From positions 1,038,501 to 1,102,500 of the forward strand of contig LT629764.1 of the NCBI GenBank assembly GCA_900105225.1: a DNA stretch of 64,000 nucleotides, in the 5' to 3' direction. Shown piece after piece: positions 43,501-51,058 of the stretch. The stretch's first letter is position 1, and each line of letters opens with the position of its first letter. The position numbers were made by a program, and so were the translations under genes. This stretch comes from Paenibacillaceae bacterium GAS479 (GTDB lineage: Bacteria > Bacillota > Bacilli > Paenibacillales > Paenibacillaceae). The notes under the pieces were generated by a model that was not told where the DNA came from, ran no database searches, and worked only from the letters and a program-made list of their open reading frames with translations.

Positions 43501-44042
43501 ATTGCCGATGTGCTCAGGCCGTTATCGTCATGCGCAGCGTCCGGCAGGCCGCCTTCGCTTCTGGCTCTTATCGCGCGTATGCCATCCACGTATAACTGTC
43601 TTGTCTCCACATCGGCGCCTGCCGCCGCTTTATATATATTTTTTGCAGCGTCGTGCAGCTCCCAGCCGCTTATCGTTTGATCTCCGCTCAGCACAGGCGA
43701 TTCGCCTGGATAGGCTTCATAAATGACGTTATAGCCGTTTTGCCCTGAATCCTGCGCGGTAAATTCAACCGTATCCGTTAAGCGAAACACGCCGCCGCGC
43801 AAATAAACGTGAATATCAGCCCCCATGCCAGCAGTCATGCCGCGAACCGCATCACGCGCCTTCTCAATTGTTTGGAATGGAAGCTCAGCCGTCCCCGGAT
43901 TATCGTCATTCCCTTGAACAGCATCCACATACCATGCGCCTTCAGATAAAGCCTCAGCCCTATTCGCCTGCCATACCGGCAGCAGACCCATCATCATACA
44001 GACAACAACTGCAATTTTTATCCATTCGCCGCGTTTCATCAT
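40587..44042 (-). CDS. Secreted right-handed beta-helix enzyme, GH141-like, with CBM
   Basis: A 1151-residue exported protein. Signal peptide (1-31); catalytic region starting GAWYVDAVQGNDDNPGTAEL and including VYLRGGVFRL, YEAYPGESPVLSG and RQLYVDGIRAIRAR; a parallel beta-helix (about 330-560) rich in Asn ladders (IIGNVFM, EIAHNEIS, VIRNNYIHH); two related beta domains (about 645-800 and 830-985); a CBM4/9-like carbohydrate-binding domain (about 1000-1135); and a Pro/Ser tail. The N-terminal pattern recalls GH141 (pectin fucosidase or xylanase), but catalytic residues cannot be assigned. It is the last gene of an operon with a GH105-type hydrolase, so a uronate-rich plant polysaccharide is the likely target. 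Confidence 0.72.
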   Translation of the reverse strand: MMKRGEWIKIAVVVCMMMGLLPVWQANRAEALSEGAWYVDAVQGNDDNPGTAELPFQTIEKARDAVRGMTAGMGADIHVYLRGGVFRLTDTVEFTAQDSGQNGYNVIYEAYPGESPVLSGDQTISGWELHDAAKNIYKAAAGADVETRQLYVDGIRAIRARSEGGLPDAAHDDNGLSTSAIELAGWGNQSDMEMVFKQMWTNPRGAVEAITLSDGKASIKMKQPGWYALRSKGSTSATVPWYYENAYELLDQPGEWYLDRTSDTFFYKPRPGEDLSTAQVSVPKLEKLVTMRGMEAEPVHNIQFRGIRFQYSTWLEPSSALGLPDVQSNVLRRKDPNSGITTESLTPAAVEITEGRSIVFERNRFSQLGSAAINMSGGSQNNRIIGNVFMDLSGSGIQIGEVDMRNPDHYNPLDPGKLEKGHTISNNFFYRIGVEYRSSVAIFADYPQNIEIAHNEISNMPYSGITLGWGWGDVDTSNRNNVIRNNYIHHTMQELVDGGSIYMLGTSYDITITGNYIKGQKNNFGAIYLDQGSSNITAENNVIEFAAIPIFINPSSNNKVRSTYTDSRKQVNMGTNSEISGTVYVPDGNWPAGAQAIIAAAGIESAYRDIIPTVPNSGELIRPQPPETTPSAPVDFAGKSSFVQSIVKAGKLRNEWGGWVGMKLETAGNPIAVTAFGRVNLPGSYGLHRMKLVDAATGADVSGSLVQLNMSDAAANGDFSYVQLPAAVTLEANKVYYLMSEEKVGEDVWYDSDMIVTTASVATARIGVWGSAYKESPPGGNSFVGLDFLYESGTPGTPAPILLPEPVTTQPQPEPDPLPVDLENTLGFVQSLSGGQPRSGWSGYAGMKFTIGSTSIMLTALGRKFEAGNFETHLLRLLDANTKALVTEAKVRPDGAQAGDFRYAQLYEPVRLFPGRSYYLVSKENYGGDSWISGSISASLPEIGSIDGPIYASDDKKPRVNNYLGDPLAGGGFAGLDFRYTTAQSGTTNLLNNGAFEYNTLGWTAMNATLSRVTVTADTYNNSAGSAKVTVTGNYGTPLQKVALEKNKTYEISVWVKLAVGSDVAQIILDHGTGTPRYGYVAKNTPVDTTWKQLKMNYTYTGSNDTADSSIQLRIGSGTTRLTYYFDDFEIKEAGSGNLNGEVEPSPSPGE

Positions 44043-44130
44043 ACTCCTCCTCTACATTGCTCTTAACGGCGATAACCCATGAACCGCGCATGCGATAGAT
44101 CCGCTGGTGCATACGCGGACCATTACAGCG

Positions 44131-45993
44131 TCATTGCAGCATAAAACCTGACAGCTCCAGCGTCGGAATGTCCATCGATTTTCCATTAACGGACATGTAT
44201 CGTACTCCTTCACTGAACGGGCTGTATTCCAGCGCCAGCTCTAAACCACCGCGATTGAACTTCACCGTCCGGGATATTCGGTATCTCGAATGAACGCTTG
44301 ATGAGAGGCTATCGCTGACGGAAGAAAGTGCACATCGCTCCCGGAATGACGCAAAATCTCCGTCCTTTTCCCCGCTGCCTATCTCCACCGCAAAACCATT
44401 GCAAACGGCTAGAAGCTCCTCTGCGCCGAAATTCCGGGCAGGTCCCTCATAGTTAATTAGCGATACCGCCAAAAAACCGCCTTGTCTTGTTATCGATACT
44501 CCCATCTTCCTCCCCAGATTCGAAATTCGCAAAGGATGAATAGCGATATAAACCGGGCCATCCTTCACATAGATGGAGCATGGAGCTGCACTCTCGCCCC
44601 ATTCCCCGGCAACGGGCTGTTCGCCCAAAAAAATCTCATCCGGCGCAGCGCCATCATCGCCAAGCGTCACATAAAGCTGGAGCGCGAGCCGATGAATGCC
44701 CGACTGCAGAAACGCTTTGGGCTTATACACGACAACAGCCGTATTTTCATGCTGAAGCGCTATTTTTCGGCCTTCGTCGTTTAATATGTTCATAGACAGG
44801 TCGATTTTCTTTGTATTGCTCACATATCTGGAAAATACAGTGCCAACATCGTTTAGTTTTCGGACGGGGACGGAGCGTCTGTACAATAAATGAAAGGCAT
44901 CGGTCTGCATGCCGTTATGAAATTCACGGGTCGAGGTCCCGAGCGCGTAATTGTCCGTCATGTAAGTCTGAATCAGCCCTTCCGCAGCAGGATATTCATA
45001 GGCACCTTGGACGCACAGATCGGGCTCCGCATCCGCGCCGTAATCGCTTGACGGACTGCAATCGAAGGAGGCTTTAAATGTAAACGGATACGTTTTATGC
45101 AGCAGCGTTTCTACTAGCCTAGTCGGGCAATGAAAGTCGGCCATCATCCGCATAGCGGAAGAAATGCGTTGTCCCGTTGTCAGCGCCTCGTAACTCCACT
45201 CCGTGTCGGCCCCGTAATCCGGCAGGCGCGCCCCGAGCAGCGACAGCAGCATAAACCGGTTGGAATGGATTCTTCCCGCCGAGTCCCTCATATACGCGCG
45301 CGAATAGGGACCCGCGTGCTGGAGAGTTTGGGGGTGGTAATGCCCGAGCAAATCAATCCAGGTTCTTTCCTCCAATTCAAGGGCAAGGGCGACAACCGCT
45401 TCATCCTGCACCCACGCGGCAATTTCTGCAAGCGCATAAGCATGAATGGGCGTATAGGTTGGACTGTTGAATTCGGTGGATACGCCCCGGCGCCGAAGCA
45501 GCTCCTTAAACTGCAGCAAACGGCCCGACCCGACCCGAAATGCGGCCTCATCATTGAACATCTGGCCGGCAAGCAGACAGATAAACGAGGCCATCGAAGG
45601 AAAGTTGTCATTTACCCCAACGTAATCCATGTCATCTTCCAAAAAATGAGGCAGCATATTTGTTACGTACCCGCGAAGCTGTTCCTTCGCCGGAGGCGCA
45701 AGCAAAGCCATGTCTCTAACTAAAATTTGCAAAGCAATCATCGGCGCAAAGTGGCAGAACTTATAAGAAGACTCCATTATAATGCGGTTTGCCGCAGCAG
45801 ACGCCTCACTGCTGCCATGCTCCAAGTAGATCAAAGCCGTCCATAACCGCTCGCGCAAATCATCGACCATCGACGGCTCCTTCCAAAGCGTGCCATCGTT
45901 GGCCATACGCAGCGTATCGGCCGCCACTCTTGCGCATATAACGCTCCGCCTCTCACGCTGCCCTCGCAAGTCGTAATAAAGCCCTTCTTCCAT
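44131..45993 (-). CDS. Cytoplasmic alpha/alpha-toroid protein, candidate polysaccharide lyase or hydrolase
   Basis: A 620-residue protein without signal peptide. The N-terminal ~330 residues are helical and look like an alpha/alpha toroid (LIYLEHGSSEASAAANRIIM, DNFPSMASFICLLAGQMFND, and the conserved-looking stretch STEFNSPTYTPIHAYALAEI). The C-terminal half is beta-rich (supersandwich-like). This two-part fold is found in several polysaccharide lyases and in some glycosidases, but I do not recognise the family. It lies between a GH105 gene and the beta-helix enzyme gene with a strong Shine-Dalgarno GAGGAGG, so it probably acts on imported oligosaccharides. Confidence 0.5.
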   Translation of the reverse strand: MEEGLYYDLRGQRERRSVICARVAADTLRMANDGTLWKEPSMVDDLRERLWTALIYLEHGSSEASAAANRIIMESSYKFCHFAPMIALQILVRDMALLAPPAKEQLRGYVTNMLPHFLEDDMDYVGVNDNFPSMASFICLLAGQMFNDEAAFRVGSGRLLQFKELLRRRGVSTEFNSPTYTPIHAYALAEIAAWVQDEAVVALALELEERTWIDLLGHYHPQTLQHAGPYSRAYMRDSAGRIHSNRFMLLSLLGARLPDYGADTEWSYEALTTGQRISSAMRMMADFHCPTRLVETLLHKTYPFTFKASFDCSPSSDYGADAEPDLCVQGAYEYPAAEGLIQTYMTDNYALGTSTREFHNGMQTDAFHLLYRRSVPVRKLNDVGTVFSRYVSNTKKIDLSMNILNDEGRKIALQHENTAVVVYKPKAFLQSGIHRLALQLYVTLGDDGAAPDEIFLGEQPVAGEWGESAAPCSIYVKDGPVYIAIHPLRISNLGRKMGVSITRQGGFLAVSLINYEGPARNFGAEELLAVCNGFAVEIGSGEKDGDFASFRERCALSSVSDSLSSSVHSRYRISRTVKFNRGGLELALEYSPFSEGVRYMSVNGKSMDIPTLELSGFMLQ

Positions 45994-46011
45994 GCCGAAC
46001 CTCCTCTCCCA

Positions 46012-47091
46012 TCAGGTTTCCATATTCAAATCATGCTCCAGCCCTTCGATCAGCATCAGCAAAACCATCGATTGGCCATAGGGCATCGAGCAGATCGGAA
46101 TATCCCTATACTCCTGAAGCGTCCGCCCCATGCCCGTGCCGTAGGATACGCCCCGGACAATTCCGTAATCGTCTATTTGGCTGAGCACCGCCCGCCATGC
46201 TTTTACGCTGGCCTCCTTGTAAGCAATCGGCAAGTATCCTTTCCTTACCGCTTTGAGCAGACCATAAGCAAACGCGGCTGTGGCCGATGTTTCCGCATAG
46301 GATGACGGATCGTCAAGCAGCGTATGCCACATGCCTTCAGAATTTTGCAGCAGTGACAACGCTTCGGCCTGCTTCTCCAGCGCCGATAGGAACACCCCTT
46401 TCACGCCTTCTGGCAGCTCGATTATGTCGAGATAATCAACCAGTCCAGCTGTATACCAGGAATTCCCTCTAGCCCATAAAGCCTTCGCGAAATGATGGTT
46501 CTCCAGAAAAGTCCAGCCGTGAAACAGCAAGCCCGTGCTCCGGTCGGTCAAATATTTCAAATGTACTAAAAATTGGCGTATGCTTTCCTGAATATAAGCG
46601 TCATTGCCAAGCAGCACGCCCATTTTCGCAAGAAAGAGAACCGTCATATACAAGGTGTCATCCCAAATTTCTCCGGGATTCAATGCCCCCGATACCGTAT
46701 GCTGAATGGCATTTTCTCCAGTGCGCGGCATCTCATACATCGCATATTCGGCCCATTCCTGGCATGCCCGCAAATAAGGCTCGTGCTTCGTTTCTTCGTA
46801 AAGGCAAACAAGCGCAAGCATCGGACACATCGTGTTTACATTTTTGGGCGGGAGCCCCCGCTCCAGCTGCGAGTCAAACCAGCCTCTCAGTTCCTGCAGC
46901 AGCTCGGGACGTTTTGTTTTTCGGTAATATAAATAAATCGCGAACAGACCTACACCCTGCGGCCATTCCCAGTTGTCCATTGATACGATGCCAATCGGGC
47001 AGACTTCCTCCACAGGACTTTGTAGATGCTTCAGTTGCTCCATTACCTTCCGAATTTTCGAATCCATCTTCGACACATTATCGGCACGCAT
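46012..47091 (-). CDS. GH105/GH88-type unsaturated glucuronyl hydrolase
   Basis: A ~359-residue cytoplasmic protein with a six-hairpin alpha/alpha barrel. Motifs of the YteR/GH105 group are present: MDNWEWPQGVGLFAIY, PGEIWDDTLYMTVLFLAKMG (the WDD aspartate equals the proposed general acid of YteR) and ALWARGNSWYTAGLVDYL. These enzymes hydrate the 4,5-double bond of unsaturated uronate at the end of lyase products and release the sugar as 5-keto-4-deoxyuronate, the substrate of KduI encoded in this locus. The start is uncertain; the ATG at 47091 gives a family-like length, though the nearest Shine-Dalgarno is distant. Confidence 0.8.
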   Translation of the reverse strand: MRADNVSKMDSKIRKVMEQLKHLQSPVEEVCPIGIVSMDNWEWPQGVGLFAIYLYYRKTKRPELLQELRGWFDSQLERGLPPKNVNTMCPMLALVCLYEETKHEPYLRACQEWAEYAMYEMPRTGENAIQHTVSGALNPGEIWDDTLYMTVLFLAKMGVLLGNDAYIQESIRQFLVHLKYLTDRSTGLLFHGWTFLENHHFAKALWARGNSWYTAGLVDYLDIIELPEGVKGVFLSALEKQAEALSLLQNSEGMWHTLLDDPSSYAETSATAAFAYGLLKAVRKGYLPIAYKEASVKAWRAVLSQIDDYGIVRGVSYGTGMGRTLQEYRDIPICSMPYGQSMVLLMLIEGLEHDLNMET

Positions 47092-47232
47092 ATTTTTTTG
47101 TCCGCACCTTCTTCCCCTCTTGAGTACTCTTAACATTATGAAAAAAGGGGCGCGGACAAAATAAACAATACTCACGGCGCCATACACAATTTTTATGATC
47201 CGGGGAATTGTAGATGCGGGAATTCATGTTTA

Positions 47233-47261
47233 TGGACGGCTACAAAGGACTTTGTTATATT
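47233..47261 (+). promoter_or_regulatory. Candidate promoter of the ABC importer genes
   Basis: TGGACG (47233-47238), 17-bp spacer, TATATT (47256-47261), 42 bp before the lplB-like start. Confidence 0.5.
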
Positions 47262-47302
47262 CTGGCCGTAAGATCACAACAAACACCAAAGTAGGTGACA
47301 TC

Positions 47303-48271
47303 ATGCAACAGACCGCTCCGGTCAAAGACAACAACCCCCCTCTAAAGAGCAGTATGCTGAGCAGCAAACAAATCCAAAGAAGAAGGAGATTCAAGAAGAA
47401 TATCCCGTGGATGATCATGTTTGTCCCTGTGGTCGCATACTACATTATTTTTAAATACATCCCGATGGGCGGGAACATCATCGCCTTCAAAAACTATAAT
47501 TTTACGGATGGTATTTGGGGCAGCACCTGGGTGGGAATAGAAAACTTCAAGTTGCTGTTCACCGATCCGCTCGCTTTTGCAACTATTCGGAATACATTTG
47601 TAATCGCTTTGCTTTCTATCGTGGTCAACTTTCCATTTCCTGTTTTGCTTGCCCTGATGTTTAACGAGGTACGCAAGCAATGGTTTAAAAAGACCGCCCA
47701 AACGCTGCTTTACCTCCCCCATTTTCTCTCATGGGTCATTGTCGGCGGGCTCGTCATTACTTTATTTGCGCAGGAGTCCGGCACTGTCAATCATCTGTTG
47801 AAGCAATGGACGGGCGAAGCATTTCCGTTTCTTTATAAACCGGCGTCTTGGCTAACTCTGTTTCTCGCTTCCGGAGTATGGAAAGAAGCCGGCTTTGCCG
47901 CCATTATTTATTTGGCCGCCCTCGGTAACATTGATCCGAGCCTATATGAGGCAGCGGCTTTAGATGGAGCGGGGAAGATGCAAAAAATATGGCATGTTAC
48001 ACTGCCAGGAATTCGCCCCATCATCGTCCTTATGCTGATTCTCGGCATGGGCAGAGTGATGGATGTCGGCTTCGATCAAGTGTACAACCTGCAAAATCCG
48101 ATCGTGTCCAATGTATCCGAAGTCATATCCACTTATATTTACCGAATGGGTTTGCAGGGAGGACAGTTCTCGCTGACTGCTGCAATGGGCTTGTTCGAGG
48201 CCGTTATCGCTCTTGCGCTCGTACTGGCCACCAATTCGGTCGCCCGCCGGTTTGGTCAAGGATTATGGTAA
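47303..48271 (+). CDS. lplB: ABC sugar transporter permease, LplB type
   Basis: A 322-residue permease with six membrane helices. The coupling motif EAAALDGAGKMQKIWHVTLP is conserved. It starts at ATG 47303 behind GTAGGTGACATC; the frame is open further upstream but overlaps the promoter. It works with the next permease and the lipoprotein to import an oligosaccharide; no ATPase gene is present, and these systems usually share an MsmX-type ATPase. Confidence 0.87.
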   Translation: MQQTAPVKDNNPPLKSSMLSSKQIQRRRRFKKNIPWMIMFVPVVAYYIIFKYIPMGGNIIAFKNYNFTDGIWGSTWVGIENFKLLFTDPLAFATIRNTFVIALLSIVVNFPFPVLLALMFNEVRKQWFKKTAQTLLYLPHFLSWVIVGGLVITLFAQESGTVNHLLKQWTGEAFPFLYKPASWLTLFLASGVWKEAGFAAIIYLAALGNIDPSLYEAAALDGAGKMQKIWHVTLPGIRPIIVLMLILGMGRVMDVGFDQVYNLQNPIVSNVSEVISTYIYRMGLQGGQFSLTAAMGLFEAVIALALVLATNSVARRFGQGLW

Positions 48272-48283
48272 GGAGGAAAAGGG

Positions 48284-49156
48284 ATGCGCTTAACTCGAGG
48301 CGAAAAATGGTTTAATCTCATCAATTATGTTCTGCTTTCGGTTGCCGCGCTGACCTGTTTGCTGCCTTTGGTCAACATACTCGCCGTATCGCTGAGCAGC
48401 AACGAAGCCATTCTTTCCGGCAAAGTTTTTCTATTGCCCATTGAAATGAATGTTCAAGCCTACGCTATTCTGTTTAAAGGCACCCCAGTGCTTAATGCGT
48501 TTCAGAACAGCCTGATTCTTACCGTATCAGGTACAGTCGTTGCGATGCTGCTTACATTTTTGGCAGCGTATCCATTATCGCGGCAGGACTTCTACAGCCG
48601 CAAGTTTTTTACGCTTGCTATCGTATTTACGATGATATTCAGCAGCGGAGTCATTCCGCAGTATTTGCTGGTCAAGTCGCTTGGCCTGATCAACAGCTAT
48701 TGGGCGATTTGGCTGCCGGCCGCCATCAGTGCCTACAACATGCTAATTATGAAAAATTACTTCGAGAACCTGCCTGTTGAGCTTGAGGAAGCCGCCCGTA
48801 TTGACGGAGCATCGGAGCCCCGTTTTATCGGCAAAATCGTGCTTCCGCTCTCTCTTCCAATGCTTGCTACGCTCTCTCTGTTCTACGGAGTCGCAATGTG
48901 GAATAACTTCATGTCCGTGCTGATTTATATCAATGATGCGGATAAGCTGAATTTGTCGGTGCTTGTGCAGCAAATGGTCAGAAGCCAGTCGCTGGCGCAG
49001 GATTTCGCGCTGCGGCCGGAGGATATCGCCCAGTCCACGCCGGAGGGCGTTAAATCGGCAGGCGTTATGGTCATGATTATCCCTTTGCTGCTGGTTTACC
49101 CCTTTATTCAAAAGTATTTTGTCAAAGGTGCAATGATAGGTGCAATTAAAGGGTGA
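48284..49156 (+). CDS. ytcP: ABC sugar transporter permease, YtcP type
   Basis: A 290-residue permease with six membrane helices and the coupling motif EEAARIDGASEPRFIGKIVL. The ATG follows AAGGAGGAAAAGGG, 12 bp after lplB. Typical second permease of the LplB/YtcP group used for pectin, rhamnogalacturonan and other complex-glycan oligosaccharides. Confidence 0.88.
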   Translation: MRLTRGEKWFNLINYVLLSVAALTCLLPLVNILAVSLSSNEAILSGKVFLLPIEMNVQAYAILFKGTPVLNAFQNSLILTVSGTVVAMLLTFLAAYPLSRQDFYSRKFFTLAIVFTMIFSSGVIPQYLLVKSLGLINSYWAIWLPAAISAYNMLIMKNYFENLPVELEEAARIDGASEPRFIGKIVLPLSLPMLATLSLFYGVAMWNNFMSVLIYINDADKLNLSVLVQQMVRSQSLAQDFALRPEDIAQSTPEGVKSAGVMVMIIPLLLVYPFIQKYFVKGAMIGAIKG

Positions 49157-49219
49157 GGGCTAGATTCCACCAAGGAGGCGTTAAATCTGAAGAAAACATT
49201 CGGAGGGGGCCGCATATCA

Positions 49220-50899
49220 ATGATAGTATCCAAAAAAACATCGTCTGCCATTTTATTATTGCTGCTGGGCGGCATGATGCTGCTCAGCGCTTGTTCTTCA
49301 AAAGAAGGAACCAGCAGCGGTGGCAAATCGGACGGACAAGAGACAAGAGGTAAAATCACTTCAACCATTTACGACAGAGGCGGCGTCGCACCGGAGGAAG
49401 GAACTATGATCTCCAACCGATGGTCCAAATGGATTAAAGAAAACAGCCCGGTGGACGTATCTTTTGTAAGCGTGCCGCGCTGGGAGTCCGCCCAAAAGCT
49501 GAACACGCTGTTTGCATCGGGCACGGCTCCCGATTTGATTTTGGAATATGATTCGGTCATCAAAAACCAGCTTTACACCCAGAAGCAGTTGCTTCCCTTG
49601 GATGAATATATAGAAAAAAGCACCGTTTACAAAGGAATGCTCGAGAAATATCCTACCCTGCGCAAGCTGGGAACTAAAGATGACGGCAAACTTTATGAAA
49701 TCGGACGAATCAGCGATGTTATTCCTCAGCATATCATCTATATTCGCACCGATTGGCTCAAAAAACTGAACCTTGAAATGCCAAAGACGACAGAGGATTT
49801 CTTCAACGTTGCCAAAGCATTCGCGGACGGTGATCCCGATGGCAATAACAAGAAGGACACCTATGGCGCTAACCTCAGCTTTGTGGGCATGATGGGCGTT
49901 GACGCCATGTTTGGCACTATCTTTAATGCCAATGACAAAAATCCTTGGATTCTGGATGAAAACGAAAATTTGGTGCTCGGCTGGGATCGGGTAGAGGCCG
50001 CTCTCCAATTTAAGAAAAGGCTGTATGACGCGGGGATCGTAGACAAAGATTTTCTGACCGATGGCAAGGGAGATAAAGCCAAGCTGGATTTTACGACCGG
50101 CAAGCTTGGCATTTGGGGCTCCAACGGACCGGATGCCGCCGCATACAGTACATTAAAGCAAAATATTCCGGATGCCGAAATTGCAGCGCTGCAATTGCCG
50201 GAAGGCCCTTTTGGCTCTTTCAGCCCGATTATCGGCACCCCAATTTCAATGAATGCTGTCGTTAATGCACAAGCCAAAAATCCAGCTGACATTATTAAAT
50301 ATATCGATTTCATGATGTCAGAAAAAGCAACTATGGTGCTAAACAATGGAATGGAAGGCGAACACTATAAAATTGGGGACAACGGCTGTCCAACTGTCAT
50401 CGATCCCGAAAAAAACAAAATCGAGAAAAACTACAGCGGCGATTTTGCTATGATTACAGGCGGCATTACCGGCAAATGCGCCTCTTACAACCTGCTGCTG
50501 AATCCAATTGAACCGAAAGAACAGACTGCCGAGGGCAAAGCCGCTTATGAAATCTCCAAACAATTCGCAGCAGCCTATCAATCTGCTTTCGACGCCTACC
50601 TTGATCCGTCCAGGCCTATGGTCAGCATCATTCCAAACGCCGCTTTGCCTTCATTGCCGCAAACTCTGCAGATTAATCAAACCAACGGGTTCAAGACGGT
50701 TTATGATATTATCGCCAAAAGCATCATTTCCGGCGGAAGCTATACCGCCCAGCAAGCCATCAAAGATGCACAAGCGGCCTGGCAAACATCAAACGGCGCC
50801 AAGGTCGAAGCCTTTATGAAGGAATGGTATGCAGAGAACAAGGACAAAACGCTGCTGACAAAGGACTATTACGATTTCATTAAGAAGAATAACGAATGA
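49220..50899 (+). CDS. lplA: Extracellular solute-binding lipoprotein (LplA type)
   Basis: A 559-residue lipoprotein: signal peptide with lipobox LLSAC (lipid-carrying Cys25), a Ser/Gly linker and a large type I sugar-binding fold (GTISNRWSKWIKEN-like start region, LASGTAPDLILEYDS). It delivers oligosaccharides to the two permeases. The start ATG follows CGGAGGGGGCC at a slightly long spacing. Confidence 0.88.
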   Translation: MIVSKKTSSAILLLLLGGMMLLSACSSKEGTSSGGKSDGQETRGKITSTIYDRGGVAPEEGTMISNRWSKWIKENSPVDVSFVSVPRWESAQKLNTLFASGTAPDLILEYDSVIKNQLYTQKQLLPLDEYIEKSTVYKGMLEKYPTLRKLGTKDDGKLYEIGRISDVIPQHIIYIRTDWLKKLNLEMPKTTEDFFNVAKAFADGDPDGNNKKDTYGANLSFVGMMGVDAMFGTIFNANDKNPWILDENENLVLGWDRVEAALQFKKRLYDAGIVDKDFLTDGKGDKAKLDFTTGKLGIWGSNGPDAAAYSTLKQNIPDAEIAALQLPEGPFGSFSPIIGTPISMNAVVNAQAKNPADIIKYIDFMMSEKATMVLNNGMEGEHYKIGDNGCPTVIDPEKNKIEKNYSGDFAMITGGITGKCASYNLLLNPIEPKEQTAEGKAAYEISKQFAAAYQSAFDAYLDPSRPMVSIIPNAALPSLPQTLQINQTNGFKTVYDIIAKSIISGGSYTAQQAIKDAQAAWQTSNGAKVEAFMKEWYAENKDKTLLTKDYYDFIKKNNE

Positions 50900-50910
50900 A
50901 TTTTTAGAAC

Positions 50911-50957
50911 AGGCACAACTCCTTTTGTCGATTTGCGACAAGGGGAGCTGTGCTTTT
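50911..50957 (+). terminator. Terminator after the importer genes
   Basis: Long stem GCACAACTCC...TTGTCG/CGACAA...GGAGCTGTGC followed by TTTT. It separates the importer from the regulator gene. Confidence 0.8.
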
Positions 50958-51058
50958 GCCGTACGGATGAACTTGTCGTTCCTCTTCTTGACCCTAACGA
51001 AGGCTAGGTCGGGATTCGCAGATAGACTACTTCAAATAATTCGAGGTGGAAGTTTTCT

